The notes: generated from the letters alone by a model not told the origin. 64,000 nt of DNA from Austwickia chelonae NBRC 105200 (GCF_000298175.1 NZ_BAGZ01000008.1:1-64000); one strand, 5' to 3'. Shown: positions 51,830 to 62,220, numbered from the stretch's first letter. A program made the numbers and translations.

Positions 51830-52792
51830 TCAGATCAGGGGAAGATGCCGTTCGGCGGCGATCACCTTCGCCGACGAGCCCCGGCCACGTACGTGCATCA
51901 CCAGGGCTTCTCCTTTGACCATGTTCTCCGCGCCGACCTCCTTCAGTATCTGACGTGCCGCCCCCCGGGCCCGGGGCATCAGTTCGGCCAGCAGCGAAGG
52001 GATCACCGGTCCGTGGCTGCACAGGAGTGCTCTCTCCCCGGAAGCGAGCAGAGCCTTCAAAGCGTCCGTCGACCGACCCGGGTCCTCGGCGAAGGTTTCC
52101 TCGGAGAACACGGCCGTCGAGTGGACGGTGTACTTCCTGGACTCGGCGTAGGGGGTGACGGTGTGCAGGCACCGGGTGGACGAGGACGTGGCCACGTGCC
52201 GGATGTCGTAGGCGGACAACACGGACACCAGTTCCTGGGCCTGGGCCCGCCCGCGACGGTTCAGCGGACGCAGCCAGTCGTGCTCCGTCCACGCCTTACG
52301 AGAGACCGCATTGCCGTGCCGGACCAGGACCAACGGCCAGGTCTTCAACTCGCCGCAGCCATCCGCCGTGGCGAGGGCGTCGAGCTGCTCGCGATCGCGA
52401 CGGTAGGTCAACAGCCGACGGGCCTTGGGAACGGTGACCCACCGCAGCTTGTCGACCTCGTGGAGGAGTTTCCCGTCTCCGGAGATCGGTTTCCCGGCCC
52501 AGTAACGGATCACCTTCTCGTGGGGGCGCCCTCCGCGGGGGGACAGCGGGTAGCTGTTGGTCGGCAACGGGATCCCCAGCCGCATCGTCAACCCGGTCTC
52601 CTCGGCCGCCTCACGGACGGCCGCTGCGGGATAGCTCTCCCCGGATTCGAGTTTTCCTTTGGGCCAAGACCAGTCGTCATAGCGTCGACGGTGGACGAGG
52701 GCCACCTCGAGACGACCGTTCCGACGACGCCAGGGCACGATCCCGGCGGTGCGGACCTCTACGGTTCTTCTGTTCTTGATCGGACGGCTCAT
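51830..52792 (-). CDS. mutT1: MutT1-like Nudix hydrolase fused to a histidine phosphatase domain
   Basis: A 320-residue two-domain protein like mycobacterial MutT1. The N-terminal Nudix domain (about 12-140) carries the Nudix box [23 protein letters not shown] (GX5EX7REUXEEXGU pattern complete). The C-terminal histidine-phosphatase domain (about 150-320) starts with [13 protein letters not shown] and has a second His in [14 protein letters not shown]. In mycobacteria this fusion degrades 8-oxo-dGTP/8-oxo-GTP and diadenosine polyphosphates. The start overlaps the ppk stop (ATGA), forming an mshD-ppk-mutT1 operon. Confidence 0.92.
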   Translation of the reverse strand: MSRPIKNRRTVEVRTAGIVPWRRRNGRLEVALVHRRRYDDWSWPKGKLESGESYPAAAVREAAEETGLTMRLGIPLPTNSYPLSPRGGRPHEKVIRYWAGKPISGDGKLLHEVDKLRWVTVPKARRLLTYRRDREQLDALATADGCGELKTWPLVLVRHGNAVSRKAWTEHDWLRPLNRRGRAQAQELVSVLSAYDIRHVATSSSTRCLHTVTPYAESRKYTVHSTAVFSEETFAEDPGRSTDALKALLASGERALLCSHGPVIPSLLAELMPRARGAARQILKEVGAENMVKGEALVMHVRGRGSSAKVIAAERHLPLI

Positions 52793-55092
52793 CTGGCGCG
52801 TTTCTGCTTCCGTCGACGGGCATGGGAGTCGATGAGCACGGACTGGAGGTCCGCGAGCGGCTCGCCGTTCTCACCGCGATGGCATCTGGTCCAGCGGCCG
52901 GTGCCGTCCAGATGCCAGCTGGAAGTGGTGTCGCTCATACCCTGGGCGAGGATCCACACCAGCTGTTCGACATGTCCGGGATCGTTGATGCGGACCAGGG
53001 CCTCGACCCGACGGTCGAGATTGCGGTGCATCATGTCGGCGCTGCCGAGGTACACCCCGTCCGCGCCGCTCTTCCCGAAGACGAAGATCCTGCTGTGTTC
53101 GAGGAAACGCCCCAGGATCGAGCGCACCCGGACCCGTTCGGACAACCCCGGCAGGCCCGGGCGGAGTGCGCAGATACCCCGCACGAGGACGTCCACCTCG
53201 ACTCCGGCCTGCGAGGCACGGTAGAGGGCATCGATGACGGTCTCGTCGACGATGGAGTTGACCTTCATGCCGATATAGGCCGGTTTGCCCTGCTGGGCGC
53301 GTTCGATCTGGCCTTCGATCTTGTCGAGCAGGCCTGACCTCAGCGAGCGTGGCGCGACCAGCAGCCGTTTGAACTTGCTGCGGGGAGCCCAACCGGACAG
53401 CTGGTTGAACAGCCTGGTCAGATCCTCGCCGACGCTGGGGTCGCAGGTGAACAACCCGAAGTCCTCGTAGAGTCGGGCGGTCTTCGGATGGTAGTTTCCG
53501 GTACCCACATGGCAGTAGCGGCGCAGCCCGTTGGTCTCCTGCCGTACCACCAGGGACAGTTTGCAGTGGGTCTTCAGGCCGACCACCCCGTAGACGACGT
53601 GGACGCCGGCATGTTCGAGTTTGCGGGCCCATTCGATGTTGTTCTGCTCGTCGAAGCGGGCTTTGATCTCCACCACCGCCAACACCTGTTTCCCCGATTC
53701 GGCCGCGTCGATCAGCGCGTCGATGATCGGGGAGTCACCGCTGGTGCGGTAGAGGGTCTGTTTGATGGCCAGGACCTTCGGATCGGCAGCAGCCTGTTCG
53801 ATGAAGGCCTGCACCGAGGTGGAGAAGCTGTCGTAGGGGTGTTGGACCAGCACGTCCTTGGTCCGGACGGCGGCGAGGATGTTCGCCGGTTTGCTCGACT
53901 CGACCCGGGCGAGGTCGGGGTGGGTCCGAGGGACGAAGCTGGGGTATTTGAGCTCGGTCAGGTCAAGGTCGGCGATCGCACCCAGGCAGCGCAGGTCCAG
54001 GGGCGAGGGCAGCCGGAAGACTTCTTGCGGGCCGACCTGCATCTCCCGCATCAACATCCGTAACACGTGGTCGTCCATGGCCGCGTCGACCTCCAGACGG
54101 ACCGGGGGGCCGAACCTCCGCCGGGTGAGTTCCTTCTCCAGCGCGGTGAGCAGATTCTCCGCGTCGTCCTCCTCGACCTCCAGGTCCTCGTTACGGGTGA
54201 CCCGGAAGGTGAAGTGTTCCTGGACGTCCATCCCGGGGAAGAGCTGTTCCAGGTGGGCGGCGATGATCTCCTCGAGGGGGACGAAACGGGCGCCGTAGAG
54301 GCTGCGCGGTTCGTCCTCGGATTCGACCCGGACCAGGCGGGGGAGCAGCGGTGGGACCTTCACCCGGGCGAAGTGTTCATTGCCCGTCTTGGGGTTGATC
54401 AGGGTCACGGCGAGATTCAGCGACAGGCCGGAGATGTACGGGAAGGGGTGGGCCGGGTCGACCGCCAACGGGGTCAGCACCGGGAAGACCTGCCCGCGGA
54501 ACCACCAGGACAGCCGTTCCCGTTCGTCGTCGGTCAGCTCGGTCCACCGCTCCAGGACGATGCCTTCCTCGGCGAGCGCGGGTTGGACCTCCTCGGCGAA
54601 GACCCGGGCGTGGGTCTCCATGAGTTGGCGTGCGCTGGAGAGGATGCGGTCGAGGAGCTCGCGGGGTTCGAGCCCGGAGGCCGAGCGGATCGCGAGTCCG
54701 GTGGCGATGCGTCTCTTCAGCCCGGCGACCCGCACCATGAAGAACTCGTCGAGGTTGCTGGCGAAGATCGAAAGGAAGCGGGCCCGCTCCAGGAGGTACA
54801 GGTCGGGGTCCACGGCCAGTTGCAGGACCCGTTCGTTGAATTGGAGCCAGGAGATCTCCCGGTCGAGGAAGCGTTCGTCGGGGAGGTCGTCTTCGGAGGG
54901 GGTCGGCCCGTCCTCGCTCTCGGGTAGTCGGACGAATCTGCCGTTGGCGGCCCGTGGCCGGGGCCTTTCCGGGGCTGCGGTGAGGGAGGTCGACAGACGG
55001 GTGTGGTCGCTCTCGCCTGCGGAGGCGGGGGGATCGTCCGGTGTGTCCGCAGGTGTCGTGTTCTCGACGGGGTGGTTCTGGGAGCTGGCCAT
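52789..55092 (-). CDS. ppk: Polyphosphate kinase
   Basis: A 767-residue PPK1 that reversibly builds polyphosphate from ATP. It has an extra disordered Pro/Ser/Glu-rich N-terminus of about 70 residues before the N-domain ([42 protein letters not shown]). The middle and C-domains show [14 protein letters not shown], the phospho-accepting His509 in [35 protein letters not shown] with the second catalytic His, and [19 protein letters not shown]. All catalytic residues are visible. It sits opposite pstSCAB, linking uptake and storage. Confidence 0.96.
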   Translation of the reverse strand: MASSQNHPVENTTPADTPDDPPASAGESDHTRLSTSLTAAPERPRPRAANGRFVRLPESEDGPTPSEDDLPDERFLDREISWLQFNERVLQLAVDPDLYLLERARFLSIFASNLDEFFMVRVAGLKRRIATGLAIRSASGLEPRELLDRILSSARQLMETHARVFAEEVQPALAEEGIVLERWTELTDDERERLSWWFRGQVFPVLTPLAVDPAHPFPYISGLSLNLAVTLINPKTGNEHFARVKVPPLLPRLVRVESEDEPRSLYGARFVPLEEIIAAHLEQLFPGMDVQEHFTFRVTRNEDLEVEEDDAENLLTALEKELTRRRFGPPVRLEVDAAMDDHVLRMLMREMQVGPQEVFRLPSPLDLRCLGAIADLDLTELKYPSFVPRTHPDLARVESSKPANILAAVRTKDVLVQHPYDSFSTSVQAFIEQAAADPKVLAIKQTLYRTSGDSPIIDALIDAAESGKQVLAVVEIKARFDEQNNIEWARKLEHAGVHVVYGVVGLKTHCKLSLVVRQETNGLRRYCHVGTGNYHPKTARLYEDFGLFTCDPSVGEDLTRLFNQLSGWAPRSKFKRLLVAPRSLRSGLLDKIEGQIERAQQGKPAYIGMKVNSIVDETVIDALYRASQAGVEVDVLVRGICALRPGLPGLSERVRVRSILGRFLEHSRIFVFGKSGADGVYLGSADMMHRNLDRRVEALVRINDPGHVEQLVWILAQGMSDTTSSWHLDGTGRWTRCHRGENGEPLADLQSVLIDSHARRRKQKRAR

Positions 55093-55096
55093 GTTT

Positions 55097-56023
55097 CTAT
55101 CGTGGCATCGTCTTGATCAGCTGGACATCGCGGCCGAGCACAGTGAATCTCTGTTTTCGGTATGTGTTGACGGCGGCGGTGTTGTGGCCGTCGACGTAGA
55201 GCTCGACCTGGGGGTGCCCGCGGTCGCGGAGGTGGGCGAGACCGATGGCGGTGGCGGCTCGTCCCAGGCCTTTTCCTTGGTGCTCGGGGGAGACGCCGAC
55301 CACGTAGACCTCGGCGACCCCGTCGTGGACCTTGGTCCAGTGGAAGGCGGCGAGTCGGCCGTGCGGGTCGTGCACGAGGAAGAATCCCTGCGGGTCGAAC
55401 CATTCTTCGCGGAGGCGGGCCTGCAGGTCGTCGGGGCCGAGCCGGCCCTGTTCGGCGTGGTCGACGAAGGCTGCGGCGTTGACCGCCAGCCAGGCTTCTC
55501 CGTCGGCCGGGGTGAAGGTGCGGGCCGTGTACCCCTCGGGGAGTTCAGCGGGCAACTCGTCCTCGGGGAGCAGCTGCCGGCCCATTCGGAGCAGTTCACG
55601 GACGACGGTGAGGCCTTCGGACCGGGCGAGGGCGTCGGCGGCGGGGTGGGAGCCGTGGACCCAGATCCGGGCGTCCGGGGTGTGGTCGAGCACTTGTCGG
55701 AGGATCGTCCGCCCTATCCCTCGTCCGCGGTGGTCGGGGTGGACGACGAGTTCGGCGGAGGGTGGGCCTCCGGGGCGTGCGTCGATCTGGGCATAGCCCA
55801 ACAGAGTAGGCGATTCGCTCTGCGGGTCGATCTGGGCCCCGAGGTCGGGGCGGTTCTGTTCCCGGGCGACGATATGGGTGATCCCGGTGCCGGGTTCGTC
55901 GAGGTTGAGCGTCGTCTGTTCCGACAGTGGTGCGACCTGGTCGCGTCCGGTGGCGGTGTCCGCGAGGTTCAGGACGTCCTGTCGTGTGCTCTCGTCGATC
56001 TGTTCTCCACATTGCACCCACAT
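55097..56023 (-). CDS. mshD: Mycothiol synthase (tandem GNAT acetyltransferase)
   Basis: A 308-residue MshD, which acetylates Cys-GlcN-Ins in the last step of mycothiol synthesis. Two GNAT domains: the N-terminal one with [23 protein letters not shown] and the C-terminal one with [29 protein letters not shown], then [20 protein letters not shown] and the family end [11 protein letters not shown]. Both acetyl-CoA loops are intact. ATG start at 56023; the stop lies 4 bp before ppk. It confirms an actinobacterial host. Confidence 0.93.
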   Translation of the reverse strand: MWVQCGEQIDESTRQDVLNLADTATGRDQVAPLSEQTTLNLDEPGTGITHIVAREQNRPDLGAQIDPQSESPTLLGYAQIDARPGGPPSAELVVHPDHRGRGIGRTILRQVLDHTPDARIWVHGSHPAADALARSEGLTVVRELLRMGRQLLPEDELPAELPEGYTARTFTPADGEAWLAVNAAAFVDHAEQGRLGPDDLQARLREEWFDPQGFFLVHDPHGRLAAFHWTKVHDGVAEVYVVGVSPEHQGKGLGRAATAIGLAHLRDRGHPQVELYVDGHNTAAVNTYRKQRFTVLGRDVQLIKTMPR

Positions 56024-56144
56024 ATCGCCATTCCATCACGGGAGACCGCCGGTCTCTGTTGTCCTGGAAGGGCACTACTGCGGATCACGTCCGCAATCGG
56101 CATATTTTGCGCGATGGCGCGCAAGCTCGTACACAGGAGAGCCC

Positions 56145-58337
56145 ATGAGCAGTGTCCGACGGTCTCGGATCATCGCCATTTGTCTGTCTGGCGTCACCTT
56201 GACCAGTGTCTTGGCCACGGTCCCCGCCGGTGCGGCCACCACCCCGGTTCCGCCGGGGCAGGCCGGGTCCGGGGCGTCCCGTCCGGTGGCGGAGGACGCC
56301 CGGAGCAGGGCGGCCAGGGAAGCGGTCGAGTCGAGGTCCGATGCGGCTGAGAAGGTCCGGGACGACGCGGAGGCGGCTCGGGATGCGGCCGAGGAGGCTC
56401 AGGACCGGGAACGGTCGCGTCAGGGGCAGGCAGCTGCTGTTCCTGGTCAGATCGCTCAGGTGCCGCAGCCGCCTTCGGGTGGTCAGGCGGGCCAGCAGCA
56501 GGTGCCGGGCCGTCAGCAGGTCGAGGGCCTGAGGGTGCGCGCTGCGGTTCGTGCCGATCGGGCGGCTCAGCGCAAGGTCCGTCAGCAGGCTCGTGACCAG
56601 CGGGCTTATGAACGCACCTTGAAGGACGTGCAGTTGTTGGCCTTCAACGACTTCCACGGCAATCTCGAACCTCCGACGGGCAGCAGCGGTCGGGTGACGG
56701 TGGGGCACACCGTCGATGCTGCCGGGAAGGTGAGTGCGGCGACGGTCGATGCCGGGGGAGCGGCTTATCTGTCGACCCATCTGAAGCGGTTGCGGGACGG
56801 CCAGCAGACCTCGTTCACCGTCGCTGCCGGTGACCAGATCGGCGGGTCGCCGTTGTTGTCGGCGGCTTTCTACGACGAACCGACGATGGAAGCCCTGTCG
56901 GCGATGAAGGTGGACGCCGCGTCTGTGGGCAACCACGAGTTCGACAAGGGTTACAAGGAGCTGCTGCGGATCGTCAAGGGTGGTTGTGTCGACGACGGTG
57001 AGGGGAAGAACAACCGTAATTCCTGTGCTCTCCACAAGTACGCCGGTTCTTCTTTCCCGCTGTTGGCGGCGAATGTGTACCAGGCGGGGACGAAGAAACC
57101 GATCCTGCCGGCCTACACCGTGATGAGGAAGAACGGCGTCCAGATCGGGGTGATCGGGGTCGTCCTGAAGGACACCGCGAATGTGGTCAGCCATGAGGGG
57201 GTCAAGGGGATCACCTTCGGCGACGAGGTGGAGGCGATCAACCGGGCCACGGCGGAGCTGCGGTCCAAGGGTGTCAACGCGGTCGTCGCCCTCGTCCACG
57301 AGGGAGGATCGGTGCCCCCGCAGCCGTGGAAGGCGCCCAATGGGAAGTCGTACCAGGTGACTCCACCTTATGACGCGCGGTGTTCCCAGGGGAGTGCGAA
57401 TCTTCTGGCCGGGTCGCCGGTGCTGCCGATAGCACGCAAGGTGGACGCGGGGGTGGATGCGATCCTCACGGCGCACAGTCATCAGGCGTACCTGTGCGAT
57501 GTCCCGGACCCGCAGGGCAGGCCGAGGCCGGTCACCCAGGCTCTCGCCCTGGGCAGGTTGATCACGAATCTGCACTTCAAGTACGACCCGGCCACCAAGG
57601 ACGTGGTGCGTGACCGGACGTGGACCCGTCAGCAGATCGTGTCCCGTGACGTGCCCGCCGACCCGCAGATCCAACGGATCGTCTCGGCGTACACCGCGAA
57701 GGTGAAGCCGATCGCGGACCGAGGGTTGGGGACGATCTCCGCCGATGTCACCCGTGTGCCGAATGCCGCAGGGGAGAGCCAGTTGGGTGATCTGGTCGCG
57801 GACGCCCAGTTGGCGGACCCGGGTGTGGCCGCGAAGGGTGCTCCGGCGGTGGCCTTCATGAACCCCGGGGGGATCCGTGCGGATCTGCTCTTCGCTCCGC
57901 TGGCCGGGGAGAAACCGGGGACGGTCACCTTCCGGAAGGCCTTCTCGGTGCAGCCCTTCGGCAACAACCTGGTGTCGATGGATCTGGCCGGGGAGCAGCT
58001 GTACGCCTTGTTGAACCAGCAGTTCACCGGGAAGAACGCCGGCGACCCGAAGGTTCTGCAGGTGAGCAAGGGGTTCGAGTACGTGTGGACGGCGGGGCCG
58101 AAGGGCCCGCGGGTCGTGGACGGCAGCGTGAAGATCGCCGGTAAGCCGGTGGATCGCAAGGCCACCTACCGGGTGGTGGCGAATTCCTTCCTCGCCGATG
58201 GAGGTGACGGTTTCGCGGCCTTCGCCCAGGGGCGGAACCGGATCACCGGGAGCCAGGACCTGGACAGCTTTGCCAAGTACTTGGAGAAGCATGCGTCGTA
58301 CACCCCGGCACCGTTGACCCGGATCACGAAGAAGTAG
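56145..58337 (+). CDS. Secreted UshA/5'-nucleotidase family protein with long N-terminal extension
   Basis: A 730-residue secreted metallophosphatase/5'-nucleotidase. ATG 56145 with AGGAGA upstream. The signal peptide (about 1-31) is followed by about 130 residues rich in Arg, Ala, Glu, Asp and Gln that should form a charged coiled-coil-like or disordered arm. The metallophosphatase domain starts with LLAFNDFHGNLEP (Asn168), then AAGDQIGGSPL, GNHEFDKG (Asn263-His-Glu), LVHEGG and LTAHSHQAYLC. The C-terminal nucleotidase domain has GDLVADAQLA, MNPGGIRADL, QPFGNNLVSMDLAGEQLYALLNQQF and NSFLADGGDGF. Active-site motifs are intact. It releases phosphate from nucleotides outside the cell, which fits the pst/ppk surroundings. 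Confidence 0.92.
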   Translation: MSSVRRSRIIAICLSGVTLTSVLATVPAGAATTPVPPGQAGSGASRPVAEDARSRAAREAVESRSDAAEKVRDDAEAARDAAEEAQDRERSRQGQAAAVPGQIAQVPQPPSGGQAGQQQVPGRQQVEGLRVRAAVRADRAAQRKVRQQARDQRAYERTLKDVQLLAFNDFHGNLEPPTGSSGRVTVGHTVDAAGKVSAATVDAGGAAYLSTHLKRLRDGQQTSFTVAAGDQIGGSPLLSAAFYDEPTMEALSAMKVDAASVGNHEFDKGYKELLRIVKGGCVDDGEGKNNRNSCALHKYAGSSFPLLAANVYQAGTKKPILPAYTVMRKNGVQIGVIGVVLKDTANVVSHEGVKGITFGDEVEAINRATAELRSKGVNAVVALVHEGGSVPPQPWKAPNGKSYQVTPPYDARCSQGSANLLAGSPVLPIARKVDAGVDAILTAHSHQAYLCDVPDPQGRPRPVTQALALGRLITNLHFKYDPATKDVVRDRTWTRQQIVSRDVPADPQIQRIVSAYTAKVKPIADRGLGTISADVTRVPNAAGESQLGDLVADAQLADPGVAAKGAPAVAFMNPGGIRADLLFAPLAGEKPGTVTFRKAFSVQPFGNNLVSMDLAGEQLYALLNQQFTGKNAGDPKVLQVSKGFEYVWTAGPKGPRVVDGSVKIAGKPVDRKATYRVVANSFLADGGDGFAAFAQGRNRITGSQDLDSFAKYLEKHASYTPAPLTRITKK

Positions 58338-58397
58338 CTCTGATCCGTCGTCCGCGCCGGTGGGCGGCGGGTCGTCGACGAGGTGTCTGCAGGCAGG

Positions 58398-59078
58398 TCA
58401 GGCGGGCACCTCGTCGGGGACGAACCGGTACCCGACGTTGCGGACGGTGCCGATGAGGTTTTCGTTGTCGGTGCCGAGTTTCGCCCGTAGCCGTCGGATG
58501 TGTACGTCGACGGTGCGGGTTCCGCCGAAGTAGTCGTATCCCCAGACCTCCTGGAGCAGTTGGGTCCGGGTGAAGACTCTGCCGGGGTGTTGCACCAGGT
58601 ATTTGAGGAGTTCGAATTCCTTGTAGGTCAGGTCGAGGAGTCGTCCGTCCAGTCTTGCCGCGTAAGTGGATTCATCGATCTCCAGGTTTCCGTTGGTGAT
58701 CGGTGAGTTCAGGTCCGGGTCGTCCTGCGGGGCGCGGGTGAGGGCGAGGCGGATCCTGGCGTCGATCTCTGCCGGGCCGGCGGAGTCCAGCAGGATGTCG
58801 GTGAAGGTCCAGTCGTGGGCGACTGCGACCAGTCCACCTTCGGTGAGGACGACGATCACCGGGCAGCTCGTCCCGGTGGTGGCGAGGAGGCGGCACAGCG
58901 CGCGGGCTCCGGCCAGGTCGCGGCGGGCGTCCACGAGGACGATGTCTCCTCGTCTTCCGAGGAGGAGCTCGTGGATGTCCGGGCGGACGATGTGGACTTG
59001 ATGGGAGAGGAAACCGAGACCGGGCAGGATCTCCGTGCTCGCACCGAGTGCGGACGTCATGAGGATCAGCTCCGCCAT
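58398..59078 (-). CDS. glnR: GlnR-type orphan response regulator
   Basis: A 226-residue regulator matching actinobacterial GlnR, which controls nitrogen assimilation genes. The receiver-like domain (about 1-120) includes [22 protein letters not shown] and [37 protein letters not shown]. The C-terminal OmpR-type winged helix has [53 protein letters not shown], the characteristic GlnR/MtrA-like stretch. No sensor kinase is adjacent, as is usual for GlnR. ATG 59078 is the start. Confidence 0.93.
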   Translation of the reverse strand: MAELILMTSALGASTEILPGLGFLSHQVHIVRPDIHELLLGRRGDIVLVDARRDLAGARALCRLLATTGTSCPVIVVLTEGGLVAVAHDWTFTDILLDSAGPAEIDARIRLALTRAPQDDPDLNSPITNGNLEIDESTYAARLDGRLLDLTYKEFELLKYLVQHPGRVFTRTQLLQEVWGYDYFGGTRTVDVHIRRLRAKLGTDNENLIGTVRNVGYRFVPDEVPA

Positions 59079-59150
59079 CGTCCCAGAATAGGTCGTCCCG
59101 CTGTCCGGACCGTCGGGGAAGTCCGGTGCCGGGATGGCAGGCTTGGGCAG

Positions 59151-59405
59151 GTGACAGAGAGTTCTTTCGCGATGGTGACCGTGCGCTATTGGGCGGCGGC
59201 CCGGGCCGCCGCCGGGGTGGCCGAGGAGTCGGTTGTGCCGGGGCGGGTCGCTGATGTCCTGGCGGCGGCCGAGGCCCGGCACCCTCAGCTGGCTCCGGTG
59301 GTGGCGGTGGCATCGGTGCTCGTGGACGGCTTGGCCGTTGACCGTGATGCCGAGGCGCCTGCGGGGTGCACTCTCGAAGTGCTCCCTCCTTTCGCCGGCG
59401 GGTGA
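59151..59405 (+). CDS. MoaD/ThiS family sulfur carrier protein
   Basis: An 84-residue ubiquitin-like protein ending in the required C-terminal Gly-Gly ([10 protein letters not shown]), which is activated as a thiocarboxylate in molybdopterin or thiamine synthesis. Shows [20 protein letters not shown], typical of MoaD, and [18 protein letters not shown] 59151 is given as start; ATG 59172 is a good alternative and would give 77 residues. It is divergent from glnR. No moaE or thi genes are nearby, so the pathway is not fixed. Confidence 0.82.
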   Translation: MTESSFAMVTVRYWAAARAAAGVAEESVVPGRVADVLAAAEARHPQLAPVVAVASVLVDGLAVDRDAEAPAGCTLEVLPPFAGG

Positions 59406-59421
59406 TGGGAGAATGCGCCCT

Positions 59422-60288
59422 GTGGGCGAGACTGCGAGGAGTGCCGCGGAGATGACCGGTGACGACAGGGCGCATCATCCGCCGCCGCTGCCCAGCGCGG
59501 TGGCCGGTCCGCTCATGCCGGTCCGGCCCTGGCGTCCGTTGGTGACCGGTGCTGCGGTGGGTGCGGCGTTGGTGTCGGCGGCTTTCGCTGCGGCGCACAT
59601 GCCCTTGGGGGTGGCCTTGACCGGTGGGGTCATGGTGGTGGCGGTGGTCGTCGGGTGGGTGCCTCTGTTGAATCTTCCTGCTCCGCGGGGGACGACCGCT
59701 GTTCTGGCGTATGCGGCGGTGACTCTGGGGGTGACCGGTTGGTCGGCCCGTCCGGTGGCCAGTGGGATCGGGGATCTTTCGGCGGTGTTGGTGGCTCTGG
59801 CCGGGTCCGTTCTGGCTGCTTTCGTCCATCAGCTGGCGCGGCGGGACGGCAGGCCTCGGCTGGTGGAGTCCTTGGTGTCGACGGTCTCCGGTGTGTTGTT
59901 GATCGCGGCGTGGGCGGGTTCGTTGCCGATGTTGACCCGGCCTGGGGCGTTGGGGGCGGTGGTCGTGGTCGCGGCTGCCGTGGCCTGTGCCGCTCTGGGG
60001 GATATCGTGCGCGGACGTTGGGTGGACGACGGCCCGGCGGTGGTCATCACTGCGGCTCTTGCCGGGGCGGGGGCCTATGCGGCTCATACCGTGGTGGATG
60101 TGGCCGGTTTACCGGCGTGGGTCCTGGTGGGGGCCGGGTCGGTGGCCGGTCTGGGTTCTTATTCGCTGCGTCAGATCTTCTTCGTGCAGCCGACTCAGTC
60201 GCGTCGTCGTCCTCAGATTGCTTCGGGGGCCGGGTCGTGGCTGATCGTCGGGGTGGTCGTCTCCGTGCTGGTGGGTCTGGCGGCCTGA
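59422..60288 (+). CDS. Unknown multi-pass membrane protein
   Basis: 288 residues, no family I can name. A short polar, Pro/His-rich N-terminus ([12 protein letters not shown]) is followed by about eight to nine hydrophobic Ala/Val/Gly-rich helices with short loops and a conserved-looking [22 protein letters not shown] in the middle. GTG 59422 has GGGAGA at 9-bp spacing; ATG 59413 is also possible. Comparable membrane proteins sit next to glnR/moaD in other actinobacteria (from memory). Role unknown. Confidence 0.68.
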   Translation: MGETARSAAEMTGDDRAHHPPPLPSAVAGPLMPVRPWRPLVTGAAVGAALVSAAFAAAHMPLGVALTGGVMVVAVVVGWVPLLNLPAPRGTTAVLAYAAVTLGVTGWSARPVASGIGDLSAVLVALAGSVLAAFVHQLARRDGRPRLVESLVSTVSGVLLIAAWAGSLPMLTRPGALGAVVVVAAAVACAALGDIVRGRWVDDGPAVVITAALAGAGAYAAHTVVDVAGLPAWVLVGAGSVAGLGSYSLRQIFFVQPTQSRRRPQIASGAGSWLIVGVVVSVLVGLAA

Positions 60289-60400
60289 GATTCTCGGCGG
60301 TGGCCGGCGGGCGGGTGCCTCCGGTGGGTTCTGCGACGGATGCGGGGCGCTTGGCCGGTGCGGGAGAATGGGGGCATTGTCCCGCACCGAGGAGGAATGA

Positions 60401-60904
60401 ATGGCCTTCGAACTCGACGTCACTCTCCAGCCTGTGCTGGCGCCCCTGGCCTGGCTGGTCGGGCGCTGGGAGGGCGCGGGGGTGATCGGTTATCCCGACA
60501 TGGAGTCGGCCAATTTCGGTCAGGAAATCGTCTGCAGTCATGACGAGCGTGCTTTCTTGCGCTGGGAGAGCCGCACGTGGCTGTTGGCCGACGACGGTTC
60601 GCAGGTGCGCCCGTTGGCGACCGAGCTGGGTTTCTGGCGGGTGCTGGAGTCCGGGGAGATCGAGCTGTTGCTCAGCCATCCCACGGGGGTGGTGGAGATG
60701 TATGCCGGCAAACGGGACGAGCAGCGTCCGGTGGTGCAGTTGCGTACCGACGGTGTGATGCGCAGCCCGGAGTCGAAGGAGTACAACGCGGCGACCCGGA
60801 TGTACGGCTTCGTGGATTCGCAGTTGATGTGGGCGATGGACATGGCTGCGTGCGGTCATCCGTTGCAGAGCCATGCTTCGGCGAAGTTGCGGCGTGTGGG
60901 CTGA
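60401..60904 (+). CDS. Nitrobindin family heme-binding beta-barrel protein
   Basis: A 167-residue FABP-like (DUF1794/THAP4-like) protein. Hallmarks are the GxWxGxG motif GRWEGAG near residue 21 and the C-terminal heme-ligand His in HPLQSHASAKLRRVG. Ten short beta strands can be traced between them (ERAFLRWESRTWLL, ELGFWRVLESGEIELLLSHPTGVVEMYAG). Strong GAGGAGG Shine-Dalgarno. Nitrobindins bind ferric heme and isomerise peroxynitrite or bind NO; whether this one does is untested. Confidence 0.9.
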   Translation: MAFELDVTLQPVLAPLAWLVGRWEGAGVIGYPDMESANFGQEIVCSHDERAFLRWESRTWLLADDGSQVRPLATELGFWRVLESGEIELLLSHPTGVVEMYAGKRDEQRPVVQLRTDGVMRSPESKEYNAATRMYGFVDSQLMWAMDMAACGHPLQSHASAKLRRVG

Positions 60905-60908
60905 GGGT

Positions 60909-60974
60909 CCCGCGTCGTGCTGGAGGGCGGGGTCGGACCACATGGTCCGACCCCGCCCTCCAGCACGACGCGGG
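60909..60974. terminator. Bidirectional terminator, perfect 32-bp stem
   Basis: Perfect inverted repeat of 32 bp (60909-60940 and 60943-60974) with a 2-nt centre (CA), filling the gap between the nitrobindin gene and the convergent LCP gene. Exceptionally long for a bacterial terminator. Confidence 0.85.
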
Positions 60975-60992
60975 TGTGTGATTCCTGCCGGG

Positions 60993-62003
60993 TCAGCGCC
61001 GGTAGGAAGGCATGTCGTCCACGGACAGTGCGTGTCCGAGACGTTTCATCGCTTCGGTGTCGACGATATTGATCGCTGCCCCGTCGGGTCGGGTGGCGAA
61101 ACCGGAGATCGGCGCTGTCAGGAAGTGGATGTTGTTGCCTCGCACCGAACGTAGTTCGAAGGCCAGGGACCGGATCATGTCGGTGGTGATCCCCTTGTCG
61201 ACGGTGGCGTTCTTGGCCGCGGCTTCCACGAAGGAGGTGAGTTTGCGGGGGTCGGCGAGGGTCTGCGGGGCGAGGGCCTTCATCATGAGCCCTTTCACGA
61301 AGGCCAGTTCTCGGCGTCCGCGGGAGATGTCGCCTTCGGGGAGCTCGTAGCGCTGTCGGACGAAGAGCAGCGCTCGTTCTCCGTTGAGGTGAGTCTGACC
61401 GACGGGGAATTCGCGGCTTCCTTCGGCGACGTGCACGTCGACGCCGCCGACGGCGTCGGTCATGGCCTTGAAACCTTCGAAGCCGATCTGAGCGACGTGG
61501 TCGATACGGACGCCGAGCATGTTCTGCACGGTGGTGACGGTGAGCGGTGCCCCGCCGTAGGCGTAGCTGGCGTTGAGTTTGTCGTCGCGGTGTCCCGGAA
61601 TGCTGACCTGCATGTCGCGTGGCAGATGGACCATGGTGATGTTCTGTCGGGCCCGGTCGATGTGCACCAGCAGCATCACGTCCGAGCGGCCTTTGCCTTC
61701 GCCTGGGCGCAGGTCCGATCCCAGGAGGAGGATGTTGAGCGCATTTCCGGCTTCGGGTGCTTTCGTGGGGCCGGGCTTGGCGGCGTTCTCCTCGGGAAGC
61801 AACGGGGAGTGGGTCAGCGAGGAGTTGACCACATGTTCGAGGTAGGCGGCGTAACCGACGACGCCGAGAACGGCGACGAGGACGACGGAGAGGAGTGAGG
61901 CGATGACGATGCGAAGTTTCCGGCGTCCGGGTTTTTTCTTCGGCGGAAGAGTACGGACGGGGTCCTTCGGACTGATCATCGTCTGCTCGGGCATCGGTGG
62001 CAC
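60993..62003 (-). CDS. LytR-CpsA-Psr (LCP) family cell-wall ligase
   Basis: A 336-residue membrane-anchored LCP protein, which joins polymers such as arabinogalactan or teichoic acids to peptidoglycan using polyprenyl-phosphate-linked donors. GTG 62003 is chosen for the AAGGGGG site 6 bp upstream. A basic cytoplasmic tail (KKKPGRRKLR) is followed by one transmembrane helix (IVIASLLSVVLVAVLGVVGYAAY) and the LCP domain: NILLLGSDLRPGEGKGRSDVMLLVHID, MVHLPRDMQVSIPGH, DDKLNASYAYGG, VGGVDVHV, and LNGERALLFVRQRYELPEGDISRGRRE with the conserved Arg residues. All core Arg/Asp residues are present. Confidence 0.93.
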   Translation of the reverse strand: MPPMPEQTMISPKDPVRTLPPKKKPGRRKLRIVIASLLSVVLVAVLGVVGYAAYLEHVVNSSLTHSPLLPEENAAKPGPTKAPEAGNALNILLLGSDLRPGEGKGRSDVMLLVHIDRARQNITMVHLPRDMQVSIPGHRDDKLNASYAYGGAPLTVTTVQNMLGVRIDHVAQIGFEGFKAMTDAVGGVDVHVAEGSREFPVGQTHLNGERALLFVRQRYELPEGDISRGRRELAFVKGLMMKALAPQTLADPRKLTSFVEAAAKNATVDKGITTDMIRSLAFELRSVRGNNIHFLTAPISGFATRPDGAAINIVDTEAMKRLGHALSVDDMPSYRR

Positions 62004-62143
62004 CGGGTTCCCCCTTGTTGGCGTCGACGGGACGGCTCTGGATGGCTCGCCAAATCTCTCGGGAAGCCGGATCGGCGCCCCCTCCGCGCTTTTCGTTCCG
62101 AACGGCCGCCGCGGTACGAACCGCTTTCGACACAATCCCGAAT

Positions 62144-62220
62144 TGCATAATCAGGTCGGGCGTCCGACTTGGTCAAGTCGGCCCGGGGCAATGGGGTACT
62201 TCGCCGGACTTTTTTTGTGC
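62144..62220 (+). promoter_or_regulatory. Promoter and attenuator-like leader upstream of fur
   Basis: A CATAAT -10-like element (62146-62151) is followed by three pairing segments: CCGACTT (62164-62170), AAGTCGGC (62175-62182), and GCCGGACT (62203-62210) running into seven T (62210-62216). Segment 2 can pair with segment 1 (perfect 7 bp) or with segment 3 (8 bp, one bulge). The second pairing forms an intrinsic terminator. The region is divergent, so no upstream plus-strand gene needs terminating here. Confidence 0.5.
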
